Source: Paracoccus sp. MA (GTDB taxonomy: Bacteria; Pseudomonadota; Alphaproteobacteria; Rhodobacterales; Rhodobacteraceae). Taken from it: DNA of 64,000 nt. Positions 35,366 through 44,392 of this stretch are shown here, one piece after another. Below the pieces are notes generated by a model. The model was given only the letters and a program-made list of their open reading frames with translations. It was not told where the DNA came from and made no database searches. The stretch lies in the NCBI RefSeq assembly GCF_020990385.1, contig NZ_CP087599.1, positions 248,001-312,000 of the forward strand. The letters are read 5' to 3'. The position numbers and the translations under genes were made by a program. How positions within the stretch are numbered: position 1 is the stretch's first letter; the number at the start of each line of letters is the position of its first letter.

Positions 35366-36277
35366 CTAGTATCCCCGGCTGCGGTCCACCAGCCCCGGCA
35401 CCGGCTGTCCGTCGCGGTCGGCGCGGATGACGGCCAGGGCGTGGCGCGCGCCTTCCTCGGCATCGGTATGGGCGGCGATATGCGGGGTGATCAGCACGCG
35501 CGGATCGCGCCAGGCCCAGTGATCGGCGGGCAAGGGTTCGGTGTCGGTCACGTCCAGCATGGCGGCAGAAAGCCGGCCGCCGTCCAGCGCCCGGCGCAGC
35601 GCCGCCATGTCCAGCTGCGCGCCGCGCCCGGCATGGACCAGTCCCGCGCCCTGCGGTAGCCGGTCGAAGAAGCCGCTGCCCATCAGGCCGCGGGTTTCGT
35701 CCGTCAGCGGCAGCAGGCAGACCAGGATATCGGCCCCGGCCAGAAAGGCGTCCAGCCGATTCGCGCCGAAGATCTCGATCCCCTCGACCGGCCTGCCCGA
35801 GCGGCTGTATCCCGAAACGGCAAAGCCCAGGGCTTGCAGGCTTGCGGCGGCCAGGCGCCCGATCCGGCCCATGCCCATGATGCCCACGCGCCGCGTGCGC
35901 GCCAGCCGCGCCGGGCGGGGCTGCCATTCGCCGCGCGCGGCATGATCCAGATAGAACGGCAGATCCCGGTGCAGCGCCAGCGTGGCCATGACCACCCAGT
36001 CGCGCACCATCGCCTCGATCCCCGGCGCGATGGTGCGCGACAGCGCCACGCCCTCCGGCAAGGCCGGGAAATGGTCGGTGCCCGCCCCGACGCAGATCAC
36101 CGTGCGCAGGTTCGGATAGCGCGACAGATCGGCGGGCGGCGTCCAGCAGGCCAGATGCGTGACCTGCGCGGGATCGGTCACGCTGGCCTCGTCGGCGATG
36201 AAGCCCTCGCCCGCCTCGGCGAAGATGCGCCCCCAGACGGCGCCGCGTTCGGGGGTGGAGTGCAGCAGCAGCGCCAT
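35366..36277 (-). CDS. D-2-hydroxyacid dehydrogenase, GhrA-like
   Basis: This 303-residue protein has a Rossmann motif, GIMGMGRIGRLAAA, the HAGRGAQLD segment and the catalytic histidine in ITPHIAAHT. It resembles glyoxylate/hydroxypyruvate reductase A. It reduces a 2-oxo acid to the hydroxy acid with NAD(P)H, or the reverse. The start overlaps the aminotransferase stop by one base, so it may process the 2-oxo acid made by transamination (for example pyruvate or glyoxylate). Confidence 0.84.
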   Translation of the reverse strand: MALLLHSTPERGAVWGRIFAEAGEGFIADEASVTDPAQVTHLACWTPPADLSRYPNLRTVICVGAGTDHFPALPEGVALSRTIAPGIEAMVRDWVVMATLALHRDLPFYLDHAARGEWQPRPARLARTRRVGIMGMGRIGRLAAASLQALGFAVSGYSRSGRPVEGIEIFGANRLDAFLAGADILVCLLPLTDETRGLMGSGFFDRLPQGAGLVHAGRGAQLDMAALRRALDGGRLSAAMLDVTDTEPLPADHWAWRDPRVLITPHIAAHTDAEEGARHALAVIRADRDGQPVPGLVDRSRGY

Positions 36278-37650
36278 CAGCGCAGGACCGCGCGGATTTC
36301 CGGGTCTTCCAGCGTCAGATCCAGCACCTTGCGGGTGCGGGCGACGATCTGGTCGATCTGGTCCTCGGTGCAGCACAGGGGCGGCGCATAGCCGAAGATG
36401 CCCTGCGCAAAGGACCGCACGATCAGCCCCTGTTCCCAGGCCCGGTCGAACAGCCGCGTGGCGGGCTGGACCTCGGGCGGCAGAGGGGTCCTGGCCTCCT
36501 TGTCCACGACCAGCTCGACCGCCGCCAGCATCCCCCTGCCCCGCACATCGCCCACCAGCGGATGATCGCGCAGGCTTTCCAGCCCGGCCTGCAACCGCGC
36601 GCCTGCGCGGCGGCCGTTTTCCAGCAACCCGCCTTCGTAGAGCGCCAGCACCTCCAGCGCCACGGCGGCGCTGACCGGATGCGCGGAATAGGTGAAGCCA
36701 TGGCCCACGGCCTTGGCCCCCGCGCCGTCGGCGATGGTCTCATAGACATGGTCGCGCATGAAGACCGCGCCCATCGGCACATAGCCCGAAGTCAGCCCCT
36801 TGGCCGTGGTCATCAGGTCGGGAACGATGCCCTCGTCCTCGCAGGCGAACAGCGGGCCGGTGCGGCCAAAGCCGGTGATCACCTCGTCGGCGACGAACAG
36901 CACGCCGTATTCCGCGCACAGATCGCGCATTGCCCTGATCCAGCCCTTGGGCGGCACCAGCACCCCGCCCGAGCCCTGGATCGGCTCGACATAGAAGGCG
37001 GCGACGCGGTCGGGACCGAGCGACTCGATCTTCGCCCGCAGTTCCGCGACCGAGGCCTCGGTCACGGCCTGCGGATCGCGGCCCGCCGGGTTGCGATACA
37101 GGTCATGCGACGAAATCTTGTGCTGCCAGTCATAGGGCACCCCGAAGCCGTCGTGAAAGCCCGGCAGCGCCGTCAGCCCCGCGCCCATGGTCGTGGACCC
37201 GTGATAGCCGTTGGCGACCGAGATGAACTGGTCGCGGCCCGGCTGGCCCTTGGCGTGCCAGTAATAGCGGATGAAGCGGATGGTGCTGTCCACCGCGTCC
37301 GATCCGCCCAGCGTGAAATAGACGTGGTTCAGATCGCCCGGGGCGCGTTCGGCCAGGGCGGCGGCCAGGCGGATCGGCGCCTCGGCGCCCAGGTCGAAAT
37401 AGCCGGTGGCATAGGGCAGCTTGCGCATCTGCTCGGCGGCGGCCTCGACGATGCTTTCGTGGCCATAGCCCGCGTTCACGCACCACAGGCCCGCGAAGCC
37501 GTCGATCAGGGTGCGCCCCTCGCTGTCGGTGACGGTCGCGCCCTGCCCGCCGGTCAGGATGCGCACGCCGCGCTGTTCATGCCCGCGAAAGGACGAAACC
37601 GGGTGGATCAGGTGCCGGCGGTCAAGCTCGGCCAGGGAATTGCTCAGCAT
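36277..37650 (-). CDS. Class III PLP-dependent aminotransferase
   Basis: The product is 457 residues. VADEVITGFGRTG contains the cofactor-binding aspartate, the internal-aldimine lysine lies in TTAKGLTSGY, and the cofactor phosphate region is near GFTYSAHPV. Sequence style fits omega-amino acid or putrescine-type transaminases that use pyruvate as acceptor. It is 14 bases after the first GNAT gene and overlaps the 2-hydroxyacid dehydrogenase gene. The natural amine donor is unknown. Confidence 0.88.
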   Translation of the reverse strand: MLSNSLAELDRRHLIHPVSSFRGHEQRGVRILTGGQGATVTDSEGRTLIDGFAGLWCVNAGYGHESIVEAAAEQMRKLPYATGYFDLGAEAPIRLAAALAERAPGDLNHVYFTLGGSDAVDSTIRFIRYYWHAKGQPGRDQFISVANGYHGSTTMGAGLTALPGFHDGFGVPYDWQHKISSHDLYRNPAGRDPQAVTEASVAELRAKIESLGPDRVAAFYVEPIQGSGGVLVPPKGWIRAMRDLCAEYGVLFVADEVITGFGRTGPLFACEDEGIVPDLMTTAKGLTSGYVPMGAVFMRDHVYETIADGAGAKAVGHGFTYSAHPVSAAVALEVLALYEGGLLENGRRAGARLQAGLESLRDHPLVGDVRGRGMLAAVELVVDKEARTPLPPEVQPATRLFDRAWEQGLIVRSFAQGIFGYAPPLCCTEDQIDQIVARTRKVLDLTLEDPEIRAVLR

Positions 37651-37664
37651 GGGGGTCTCCGGGT

Positions 37665-38468
37665 TCAGCCCAGGGCTTGCGAGATCAGGGCCTGGGTCGT
37701 GGGTGCGGGGGTGCGCGGGTTGCGGGTCATGGCGGTGCCACCGCCGGCATGGGCAAGGCCCAGCGTCGCCGCGAAGCCGTCAAGACCCTGTTCCGCGCGC
37801 AGATCGACACGCAGGAAGCTGCCTTCGCAGCGGCGCGCGGCCTCGGCCAGCAATGCGCGGGCAGTGGCGGTGTCGGGGGCGACAATCGGCCCGACCACGC
37901 GGCCGCGCCCGAAATCGCGCAGCAGGGCAAAGCCGGCATCGCAGGTCAGGACCTCGCCGGCGGCGGCGATGTCGCACAACAGGGATGCGCGGTCCATGCC
38001 GCTGGCGGCGCGGTCGGCATCGGCGAGCCGGTCGATATCGGCGGGATTGCCGGTGGCGACGGGCCGTTCCGGCGCGGTTGCGACAGCAAGGCCCTGATGC
38101 TGAACGATCTGGCCGCTGGCCCGGAAGCCGAGTTTTTCGTAAAGCGGCAGCCCGTCCGCGGTGGCGATCAGGCGCATTTCGCGGTCGCCGGCCAGGGCGA
38201 TGATCGCCTCCATCAGCGCGCGGCCCAGGCCCCGCCCGCGCATCGCCGCATCGACGATGATCATGTTCAGCGTGGCGACCGCGCCGAAGGGCGAACACAG
38301 CGCGGTGCCGACCACGCGGCCTTCGTCCAGCGCCACGACGCCCCGGGATACGGACAGGGTCAGCGCCCAGTCCTCGGCCCGGTGGGGCCAGCCCGCCTGC
38401 TGCGACAAGCGCAGCGCCTGCGGCAGATGGGCGGGGGTAAAGGCAGTAAGAGCAGTGGTCGTGGTCAT
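37665..38468 (-). CDS. Two-domain GNAT acetyltransferase
   Basis: This 267-residue protein has a GNAT domain in the first half, with the acetyl-CoA motif DAAMRGRGLGRALMEAI near residues 73-89. A second domain has the stretch FALLRDFGRGRVVGPIVAP. The same two-domain design occurs in the gene at 42196, so the two are paralogues. The substrate may be the amine or amino acid handled by the cluster. The chosen ATG follows the region divergent from nothing; the gene is the start of a run into the aminotransferase. Confidence 0.82.
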   Translation of the reverse strand: MTTTTALTAFTPAHLPQALRLSQQAGWPHRAEDWALTLSVSRGVVALDEGRVVGTALCSPFGAVATLNMIIVDAAMRGRGLGRALMEAIIALAGDREMRLIATADGLPLYEKLGFRASGQIVQHQGLAVATAPERPVATGNPADIDRLADADRAASGMDRASLLCDIAAAGEVLTCDAGFALLRDFGRGRVVGPIVAPDTATARALLAEAARRCEGSFLRVDLRAEQGLDGFAATLGLAHAGGGTAMTRNPRTPAPTTQALISQALG

Positions 38469-38583
38469 GCGGTTTGTCCTTCTTGGCACCATCCTGCCAC
38501 GAGCGCGCCCGCAGGATTGCCGATCTGGCAAGGGCGCGCGGCATGTCCTGCGGATCGCAGAACGGCCGCCGCAGAAAATGCTG

Positions 38584-39690
38584 TCATGGGCAGAGCCGCC
38601 GCCCCAGGCGACGGATCAGGGCGCAGACGTCCTGCAATTCGGCCATCGTCAGGTATTCCTCGGGGCGGTGCGCGCGGGCGATGTCGCCGGGGCCGCAGAT
38701 GATCGCGGGGATCCCGGCCTGCTGGTAAAGCCCGGCCTCGGTGCCATAGCTGACCGCGCCCAGGGGCGTTGCGCCCGTCAGCTCGGCCAACAGCCGCGCC
38801 AGCGGGTGATCGCCGTCAAGCGCAAGCGCCGGATAGGAGGACAGCCAGTCCACGGCCAGCCCCCCTGCCGCCGCCACCACCGGCTCCAGGACCGCCCGGG
38901 GATCGACGCCGTGGATCGCGCGGGCCTCGATCTGCGCCTCGGCGCGGTCGGGGATGATATTGACGGCCTGCCCGCCCGCGACGGTGCCGATCTGCAGGCT
39001 GGACCAGGGCGGCGCGAAGCGCGGGTCCTGCGGCCCGGATTGCAGCGCCACGGCCTGCGCCGCGGCTGCGTTCAGCGCCGGCAGCAGCGCGTGGATCGCG
39101 TTGGCGCCCAGATCGGGGCGCGAGGAATGCCCCGCCACCCCCGTCGCCACCAGCCGCAGCGCCGCCTTGCCCTTGTGCGCCAGCACCGGCACCAGGCCGG
39201 ACGGCTCGCCGATGATCGCCCCCAGCGGCGGCGCGCAAAGCCCGGGCAGGGCCGCCAGCAGATGCGGCACGCCCCGGCAGCCCGCCTCCTCGTCATAGGA
39301 AAGCGCGATATGGACCGGCGCGGACAGCGGCATCGCGACCAGTTCGGGCACCATCGCCAGGGCGGCGGCGACAAAGCCCTTCATGTCGCAGGCTCCGCGC
39401 CCGATCAGCCGGTCGCCGTCGCGGCGCAAGACGAAGGGATCGGCCCGCCAATCCGGCTCGCCCGCCGGAACCACGTCGAGATGGCCCGACAGGACATAGC
39501 CGGGGCGCGAGGCATCGCCGATGCTGGCGAACAGGTTCCAGCGGTCGCCCTCGGGTCCGGGGACCAGCGCCGGCTCGATCCCGTGCCCGCGCAGGTAATC
39601 CGCCGCGAAGCCGATGATGTCGCCGTTCGGGCCGCCCACGACGCTGGGAAACCCGACCAGCCGGGCCAGAAGATCAGTCGGCGAAGACAT
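38584..39690 (-). CDS. M20 family deacylase, acetylornithine deacetylase-like
   Basis: The 368-residue product keeps all M20 metallopeptidase motifs: SGHLDVVP (metal His and Asp), GRGACDMKG (bridging Asp), YDEEAG (catalytic Glu and metal Glu) and the C-terminal histidine in AHRPEEYL. It removes an acyl group from an amino acid or diamine; ArgE is the nearest well-known relative. It overlaps the cupin gene by 17 bases. In a cluster with two acetyltransferases it might work on an N-acetylated intermediate. Confidence 0.86.
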   Translation of the reverse strand: MSSPTDLLARLVGFPSVVGGPNGDIIGFAADYLRGHGIEPALVPGPEGDRWNLFASIGDASRPGYVLSGHLDVVPAGEPDWRADPFVLRRDGDRLIGRGACDMKGFVAAALAMVPELVAMPLSAPVHIALSYDEEAGCRGVPHLLAALPGLCAPPLGAIIGEPSGLVPVLAHKGKAALRLVATGVAGHSSRPDLGANAIHALLPALNAAAAQAVALQSGPQDPRFAPPWSSLQIGTVAGGQAVNIIPDRAEAQIEARAIHGVDPRAVLEPVVAAAGGLAVDWLSSYPALALDGDHPLARLLAELTGATPLGAVSYGTEAGLYQQAGIPAIICGPGDIARAHRPEEYLTMAELQDVCALIRRLGRRLCP

Positions 39691-40036
39691 AGATCTTGCG
39701 CACGGTTTCGATGGTTTTCCAGGTACCCTTGAAGCCGGGCTTCATCAGGAAGCTGTCGCCTGCGGTGAAGCGGCGCGTCTCGCCGCCTTCCTCGGTCAGA
39801 TCGACCACCCCGGAGAGGATATGGCAGAATTCCAGCGCCTCGCCCTTGACGGAACGGGTGGTGCCGGGCGTCGCTTCCCAGATGCCGGTGCGGATCTTCG
39901 ACCAGTTGCCCAGGGGCACCTCGTCCAGGGCCCAGGTCTTGAAGGCGGGGGCGCCCTCGATCAGTTTCTCCGGGGCGGCCACGTCCTCGCGCGGGGCAAA
40001 GGCCGGGGCGGTGTCGATGAGGGTCAGCAGGGTCAT
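39674..40036 (-). CDS. Cupin domain protein (DUF861)
   Basis: This 120-residue single-domain cupin has the ALEFCHILSGVVDLTEEGG and GDSFLMKPGFKGTW segments of the DUF861/Cupin_3 family. Members commonly sit beside PuuB-like amine oxidases and aminotransferases and have unclear function; metal binding is weak because few histidines are present. AAGGAA precedes the ATG. It is divergent from the HAD-oxidase pair at 40231 and leads the minus-strand run with the M20 deacylase. Confidence 0.82.
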   Translation of the reverse strand: MTLLTLIDTAPAFAPREDVAAPEKLIEGAPAFKTWALDEVPLGNWSKIRTGIWEATPGTTRSVKGEALEFCHILSGVVDLTEEGGETRRFTAGDSFLMKPGFKGTWKTIETVRKIYVFAD

Positions 40037-40230
40037 GGGGTTCCTTTCCGTTACGCCGCCAGCCTGGCCCGATCCGCGCAGGGTCAGGCACCGTTGTCGG
40101 GTCCTGGGCGGCAGGGCCTGCCGTCCATTGCCGGAATTTCGCAATCTCCTGCCGTCAGGCGCCCGACTGCCGCATGCGCTGTCGCAAGACCGCGCCAATG
40201 ATGGATCAGACGGACCAACAGGAGGCCCCC

Positions 40231-40896
40231 ATGGCGCTGCGCCCGAAATTCATTACCTTCGACTGCCACGGCACGATGATCTTCTTCGACATGGCGGGCG
40301 CCGCGCGCGACCATTACGGCGCGCAGCTCAGCGGCCCGCAGATGGAGAAATTCATCGCCAATTTCGCGGCCTACCGCCTGGACGAGGTGCTGGGCGCCTG
40401 GAAACCCTATGCCGAGGTCGTCCACAACGCGCTGGAACGCACCTGCAAGCGCAACGGCATCGCCTTCGATCCCGCGGTGGCCGAGGACATCTATGCCCGC
40501 GTGCCGAGCTGGGGGCCGAACCTCGACGTGCCCGCGGGGCTTAGGCGCATTGCCGGGAAGATCCCGCTGGTCGCGCTGACCAATTCGATGAACGACCAGA
40601 TCCCGCATAACATCGCCAAGCTGGGCGCGCCCATCGACCATGTCTTCACCGCCGAAAGCGCGGGCGCCTACAAGCCGCAGATGCGGGCCTTCGAATACAT
40701 GTTCGACCAGCTTGGCTGCGGCCCCGAGGACGTGCTGCATGTGTCGTCGTCGTTCCGCTATGACCTGATGACCGCGCATGACCTGGGGATCCGCAACAAG
40801 GTCTGGGTCAATCGCGGCCATGAGCCGGCCAATCCCCATTACGGCTATACCGAGGTCCGGGACATCTCGGGGCTGGCCGAGGTGGTGGGGCTGTGA
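40231..40896 (+). CDS. HAD family hydrolase, type II-like paralogue
   Basis: The product is 221 residues. Motif I is FDCHGTMIFFD, motif II is ALTNSMND, the lysine lies in AGAYKPQMRAF, and motif IV reads SSFRYDLMTA. It is similar in length and motifs to the HAD protein at 34456. GGAGG stands five bases before the ATG. Its stop overlaps the GTG start of the amine oxidase (GTGA), so the two are coupled and probably act in one pathway. Confidence 0.84.
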   Translation: MALRPKFITFDCHGTMIFFDMAGAARDHYGAQLSGPQMEKFIANFAAYRLDEVLGAWKPYAEVVHNALERTCKRNGIAFDPAVAEDIYARVPSWGPNLDVPAGLRRIAGKIPLVALTNSMNDQIPHNIAKLGAPIDHVFTAESAGAYKPQMRAFEYMFDQLGCGPEDVLHVSSSFRYDLMTAHDLGIRNKVWVNRGHEPANPHYGYTEVRDISGLAEVVGL

Positions 40897-42176
40897 CGAA
40901 ATACGCATCCTATTGGCATGATGGCGTGCCCCCCTTTGCGGGCGCCGAGGCCGGCCCGGTCGAGGGACGCTTCGACGTGGCCGTGATCGGCGGCGGCTTC
41001 ACCGGGCTGAACGCCGCCCGCAGCCTGGCGAAAGCCGGGGTGCGCGTGGCGCTGCTGGAGGCCGAACATGTCGGCTGGGGCGCGTCGGGCCGCAATGGCG
41101 GGCATCTGAACAACGGCATCGCCCATGGCTATGCCGATGCCAAGGCGCATCTGGGGGCAGAGCGCGCCCATGCCCTATATCGCGCCTATGACCGGTCCAT
41201 CGACATGATCGAGCAGATCGTGGCCGAGGAAGGCATCGCCTGCGATTTCCGCCGCTCGGGCAAGCTGAAGCTGGCCTCCAAGCCCAGCCATGTCGCGGGG
41301 CTGCGCGCGAATTTCGACCTGATCCATGCCGAGGTCGATCCCGACACCCGCTGGCTGGACCGCGACCAGGTGCGAAGCGAGGTCGGGTCCGACAGCTTCC
41401 ACGGCGGGATGCTGTACGAGAAATCCGCGATGATCCACATGGGCCGCTATGCCCAGGGGCTTGCCGCGGCGGCGCATCGCCACGGCGCGCGGATCTGGCA
41501 AGGCACGCCCGTAACCGGAAGGACAAAGCTGGCCGATGGCTGGCAGCTGCAGACCCCGCACGGCAGCCTGGCCGCGGGCCGGGTGATCGCGGCGACCGGC
41601 GCCTATGGCACGACGGCGCCCTTGCGGCATTTCCGGCGGCGCATCATCTCGGTCGGGTCGTTCATCATCGCCACGCGGCCCCTGTCGGATGCCGAGGTCG
41701 CCGCCACCCTGCCCGGCGACCGGACCTGCGTGACCTCGATGAACATCGGCAACTATTTCCGCCTGTCGCCCGACCGGCGGCTGATTTTCGGCGGACGGGC
41801 ACGGTTCTCGGCCCGGTCGGACCAGACCTCTGACGCGAAATCGGGGACGATCCTGCGCCGGTCCATGGCCGCGATCTTTCCGCATCTGGCGGATATTCCC
41901 ATCGATTATTGCTGGGGCGGGCTGGTGGACATGACCAAGGACCGCTTCCCCCGCGCCGGAGAGGTGGACGGCATGATCTATGGCATGGGCTATTCCGGCC
42001 ATGGCGCGCAGATGTCCACGCTGGTCGGGCAGGTCCTGGCGGACATCGCCCTGGGCCGGCGCGGCACGAACCCGCTGGAGGGCCTCGCCTGGCCCGCGAT
42101 CCCGGCGCATAGCGGCAAGCCCTGGTTCCTGCCGCTGGTGGGGCTGTGGTTCGGGCTGAAGGACCGGCTGTCCTGA
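40893..42176 (+). CDS. FAD-dependent oxidase, gamma-glutamylputrescine oxidase (PuuB)-like
   Basis: This 427-residue DAO-family flavoprotein starts at a GTG overlapping the HAD stop. It has VAVIGGGFTGLNAARSLA for FAD, the GWGASGRNGGHLNNG segment characteristic of PuuB/OrdL proteins, and the C-terminal YGMGYSGHGAQMST. PuuB oxidises gamma-glutamylputrescine, but no PuuA-like synthetase is nearby, so another amine may be the substrate. It is followed by a convergent GNAT gene. Confidence 0.86.
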   Translation: MTKYASYWHDGVPPFAGAEAGPVEGRFDVAVIGGGFTGLNAARSLAKAGVRVALLEAEHVGWGASGRNGGHLNNGIAHGYADAKAHLGAERAHALYRAYDRSIDMIEQIVAEEGIACDFRRSGKLKLASKPSHVAGLRANFDLIHAEVDPDTRWLDRDQVRSEVGSDSFHGGMLYEKSAMIHMGRYAQGLAAAAHRHGARIWQGTPVTGRTKLADGWQLQTPHGSLAAGRVIAATGAYGTTAPLRHFRRRIISVGSFIIATRPLSDAEVAATLPGDRTCVTSMNIGNYFRLSPDRRLIFGGRARFSARSDQTSDAKSGTILRRSMAAIFPHLADIPIDYCWGGLVDMTKDRFPRAGEVDGMIYGMGYSGHGAQMSTLVGQVLADIALGRRGTNPLEGLAWPAIPAHSGKPWFLPLVGLWFGLKDRLS

Positions 42177-42195
42177 TCGCGCGGGGACGGAAACG

Positions 42196-43107
42196 CTATC
42201 CCAGCGAATGCGATGCCAGCCCGTAGGTCACCGCCCCTTCCGCAGCGCGGCGGTGGGGGCCGATGCACATTTCCGTAACCGTGTCGAAGGCCACCAGCCC
42301 GGCATCGGTCAGGAAGGACAGGAAGCCGTCGCTGTCCACCGGCGTGTCGAGGCGCGTGAAACGGCCGGCATTCGCCCGGATCAGCGGGGCGATCAGGGCC
42401 TGTGCCATGGCGTCCCCCTCGGCCACGACGGGACCGATCACCGTGCCCTTGCCGAAATCGCGCTGCAGCGCAAAGCCGCAGACGGCACCGTCGCGCAACG
42501 CGACCGTGCCGGTCGACAGGGGCAGCAGCGCGTCCAGAACCCGCGTTCGCTTTGCGCCATAGGCGTTTGCATCCAGGGCCCGAAGGCCCGCATCATCCTC
42601 TGCCCGCAGATCGCGGACCAGGATGCCGGGTGCGTCAAACGGCCCGATATCCCGCGCCATGCCCTGCTGCTGGCGGATGATGCCCACCGGCCGGAACCCC
42701 GCCGCCGCATAAAGGCGATACCCCGAATGCGTCGCGCTGAGCCGCAGATCCCGGCCCGCGCAATCGGCCATCACCCGCTGCAGCAGCCACTTGCCCGCCC
42801 CCCGCGCCTGCAACCGCGGCACCGTGACCATCATCCCCAGCATGGCGAAATCGTCGCCCGTCGGGAAATACATGGCCGATCCAAGGGGACGCCCGATCTC
42901 GTCGACCGCCAGGTAGCCCTGCCCCAGCGACAGGAACAGATCCAGGTCGCGGGGACGATGCGGCCACAGCACCCCCACCGTCAACTCGTGCAGCAACTGC
43001 CGCTGCGCCATGCGCAAGGGCTTGGCGCTGGCATCATAGGCGTCGATGCGCAAATGCGGCACGGGGTTGCGATCACCAGCTGCCAATCCCGCTTCGTTCT
43101 GACCCAT
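42196..43107 (-). CDS. Two-domain GNAT acetyltransferase paralogue
   Basis: The product is about 303 residues from ATG 43107; an in-frame ATG at 43128 would add seven. The GNAT core includes VTVPRLQARGAGKWLLQRVM, and the second domain has CGFALQRDFGKGTVIGPVVA, closely matching the gene at 37665. It converges with the PuuB-like gene. Two acetyltransferases of the same rare layout bracket the catabolic cluster, which points to an acetylated or otherwise acylated intermediate. Confidence 0.82.
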   Translation of the reverse strand: MGQNEAGLAAGDRNPVPHLRIDAYDASAKPLRMAQRQLLHELTVGVLWPHRPRDLDLFLSLGQGYLAVDEIGRPLGSAMYFPTGDDFAMLGMMVTVPRLQARGAGKWLLQRVMADCAGRDLRLSATHSGYRLYAAAGFRPVGIIRQQQGMARDIGPFDAPGILVRDLRAEDDAGLRALDANAYGAKRTRVLDALLPLSTGTVALRDGAVCGFALQRDFGKGTVIGPVVAEGDAMAQALIAPLIRANAGRFTRLDTPVDSDGFLSFLTDAGLVAFDTVTEMCIGPHRRAAEGAVTYGLASHSLG

Positions 43108-43636
43108 GTCGCCCCGCTTCCAGACCATTCCCCGGGCAGTATGCCCGCTGTTCCTCGCCATTTGATGCCGTATCACGGCCTGCAGGACAAAGATCGTGCC
43201 GCCGGGCCGGCCGCTTCAGGCGCGCCCGCATCGCTCGTGCTGAAATCCTCTGTGCCAGTGTCCGTGGAACGCGCGGTTTTAGCTTGCTGGCATAAGTGAT
43301 GCGGAAGGCTGCGTGCTTGTCGCATCCCCCAGCCCATCGTCGCCGTCCGCGGACCGGATCAATGAAACGATCGGTAACATGCAACCGGAATTGTTTTCCG
43401 AGAGGCGTCGGGAAACAGTCTGTTACAAATTCGGCCCTGGCGGAAACCTCTCGACACAGACGAGACCAACGATGGAAACGCCCAGCGGCTATGTCGGAAC
43501 AATGCGGAAAAACCGGCACCGTTCCTGATCCTCGGCTACCTCCCGGCCGTCAACGCAGCAAAACTCGGCCCGTCAAAGCACTCCAAAAAGGATGAAAGGG
43601 GGGTGTTTCCCGAGACTATGCAAAAAGGACAATATC
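43108..43636. other. Intergenic region, no supported gene
   Basis: No frame here has codon behaviour or a domain I trust. It contains AT-richer promoter-like sequence, including a TTTTAGCTTGCTGGCATAAGT stretch near 43278-43298, and GTTACAAATTCG at 43432-43443, which resembles a motif before the response regulator at 45628. It probably holds the promoters of the GNAT and lipoprotein genes. Confidence 0.4.
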
Positions 43637-43918
43637 GTGAAAGTCATTCCCCTGCTTGCCCTGGTGGCCACGCTGGCCGCCTGTTCGGAAAAGGATGAAC
43701 CGACGGGGCATATCTACCGCTATCCCGGCAGCACTGCCCCCGCAGCCGTCGAGCCTGCGGCACGCAGCGGCCGCGGCGTGGTGGTCGATTATCACAACCA
43801 CGCATTGCCGAAACCCGAGGAGGGCCAACGCTGGGAATTGCAACCCGGCGCCTTCCTGCTGGTGGATGCCTCCGGGCAAGTGCTCTCGACCGTGCCGGCG
43901 CGTTACTCCGGGCTGTGA
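43637..43918 (+). CDS. Small lipoprotein with RcnB-like C-terminus
   Basis: This 93-residue protein starts at GTG with AAAGGA seven bases upstream. The signal peptide ends in the lipobox LAAC, so the mature form is lipid-anchored at the cysteine. The C-terminal third, WELQPGAFLLVDASGQVLST, resembles the YRV-x-VVLVD-x-T-x-VVQVL ending of the two secreted proteins encoded just downstream, which recalls RcnB. The similarity is seen by eye and is modest. The gene faces them across a shared terminator. Function is unknown; envelope metal or stress homeostasis is a guess. Confidence 0.7.
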   Translation: MKVIPLLALVATLAACSEKDEPTGHIYRYPGSTAPAAVEPAARSGRGVVVDYHNHALPKPEEGQRWELQPGAFLLVDASGQVLSTVPARYSGL

Positions 43919-43938
43919 AGTTGCGGGTTTCGCAAAAA

Positions 43939-43969
43939 AGGCGGCGACCGGATTGCCCGATCGCCGCCT
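43939..43969. terminator. Bidirectional terminator
   Basis: AGGCGGCGA and TCGCCGCCT arms enclose a 13-base loop. On the minus strand the stem is followed by TTTTTT, a strong rho-independent terminator for the RcnB-like genes. On the plus strand the tail is weaker but may end the lipoprotein transcript. Confidence 0.85.
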
Positions 43970-43990
43970 CTTGCCTGACCCGTGGAATGA

Positions 43991-44374
43991 TCAGCGAAGA
44001 ATGTCCGAAACCAGTCCCAGAACCTGCACGACTTTCATGGTGTTGGAATCGACCAGAACCACGCGCTCATCCATCACGCGATAAGCGCGGCCGGCCGTCG
44101 GTTTTGCCAGCCTGCGGCCCTCGGAAGAGTTCAGAGAGCGGCCGCTGCGCGCGACGTCGCCAATTTTCGGCCCCCTGCTTTGCTGTTTCGCATCCGAGGC
44201 GGAATGCTTTTGCGCCTCCCGGCTTTTGGCCCCGAGCTCGGCTTTTTTGCCCGGCTCGGTTTTGACCGCGCAATTCCGGTCCCCCTGCGCGCAACGCGCG
44301 GAAGGGTCCGCAAGTGCCGGCGTCGTGCTGATGTGAAGCAGCGCCAAGCCTGCCAGAATGATGATCTTTCTCAT
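43991..44374 (-). CDS. Secreted RcnB-like protein 1
   Basis: The product is 127 residues with a signal peptide ending near PALADP. The mature N-terminus has the cysteine motif CAQGDRNC, followed by a Lys/Arg-rich linker and the C-terminal beta segment YRVMDERVVLVDSNTMKVVQ. The C-terminal pattern is that of RcnB-like periplasmic proteins linked to nickel/cobalt and envelope homeostasis (family knowledge). It lies 18 bases after its paralogue at 44393 and before a strong terminator. Function is unproven. Confidence 0.72.
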   Translation of the reverse strand: MRKIIILAGLALLHISTTPALADPSARCAQGDRNCAVKTEPGKKAELGAKSREAQKHSASDAKQQSRGPKIGDVARSGRSLNSSEGRRLAKPTAGRAYRVMDERVVLVDSNTMKVVQVLGLVSDILR

Positions 44375-44392
44375 GGGAAATTCCTTTCGGCG

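Noticed and set aside
28660..39690. Ectoine degradation cluster (AsnC regulator, M20 deacylase, class III aminotransferase)
   Set aside because: No DoeA/EutD-type ectoine hydrolase and no ectoine transporter is present, and the M20 protein looks closer to ArgE.
36277..42176. Complete Puu putrescine pathway
   Set aside because: A PuuB-like oxidase and an aminotransferase are present, but no glutamate-putrescine ligase or gamma-glutamyl hydrolase, and the importer is not of the Pot type.
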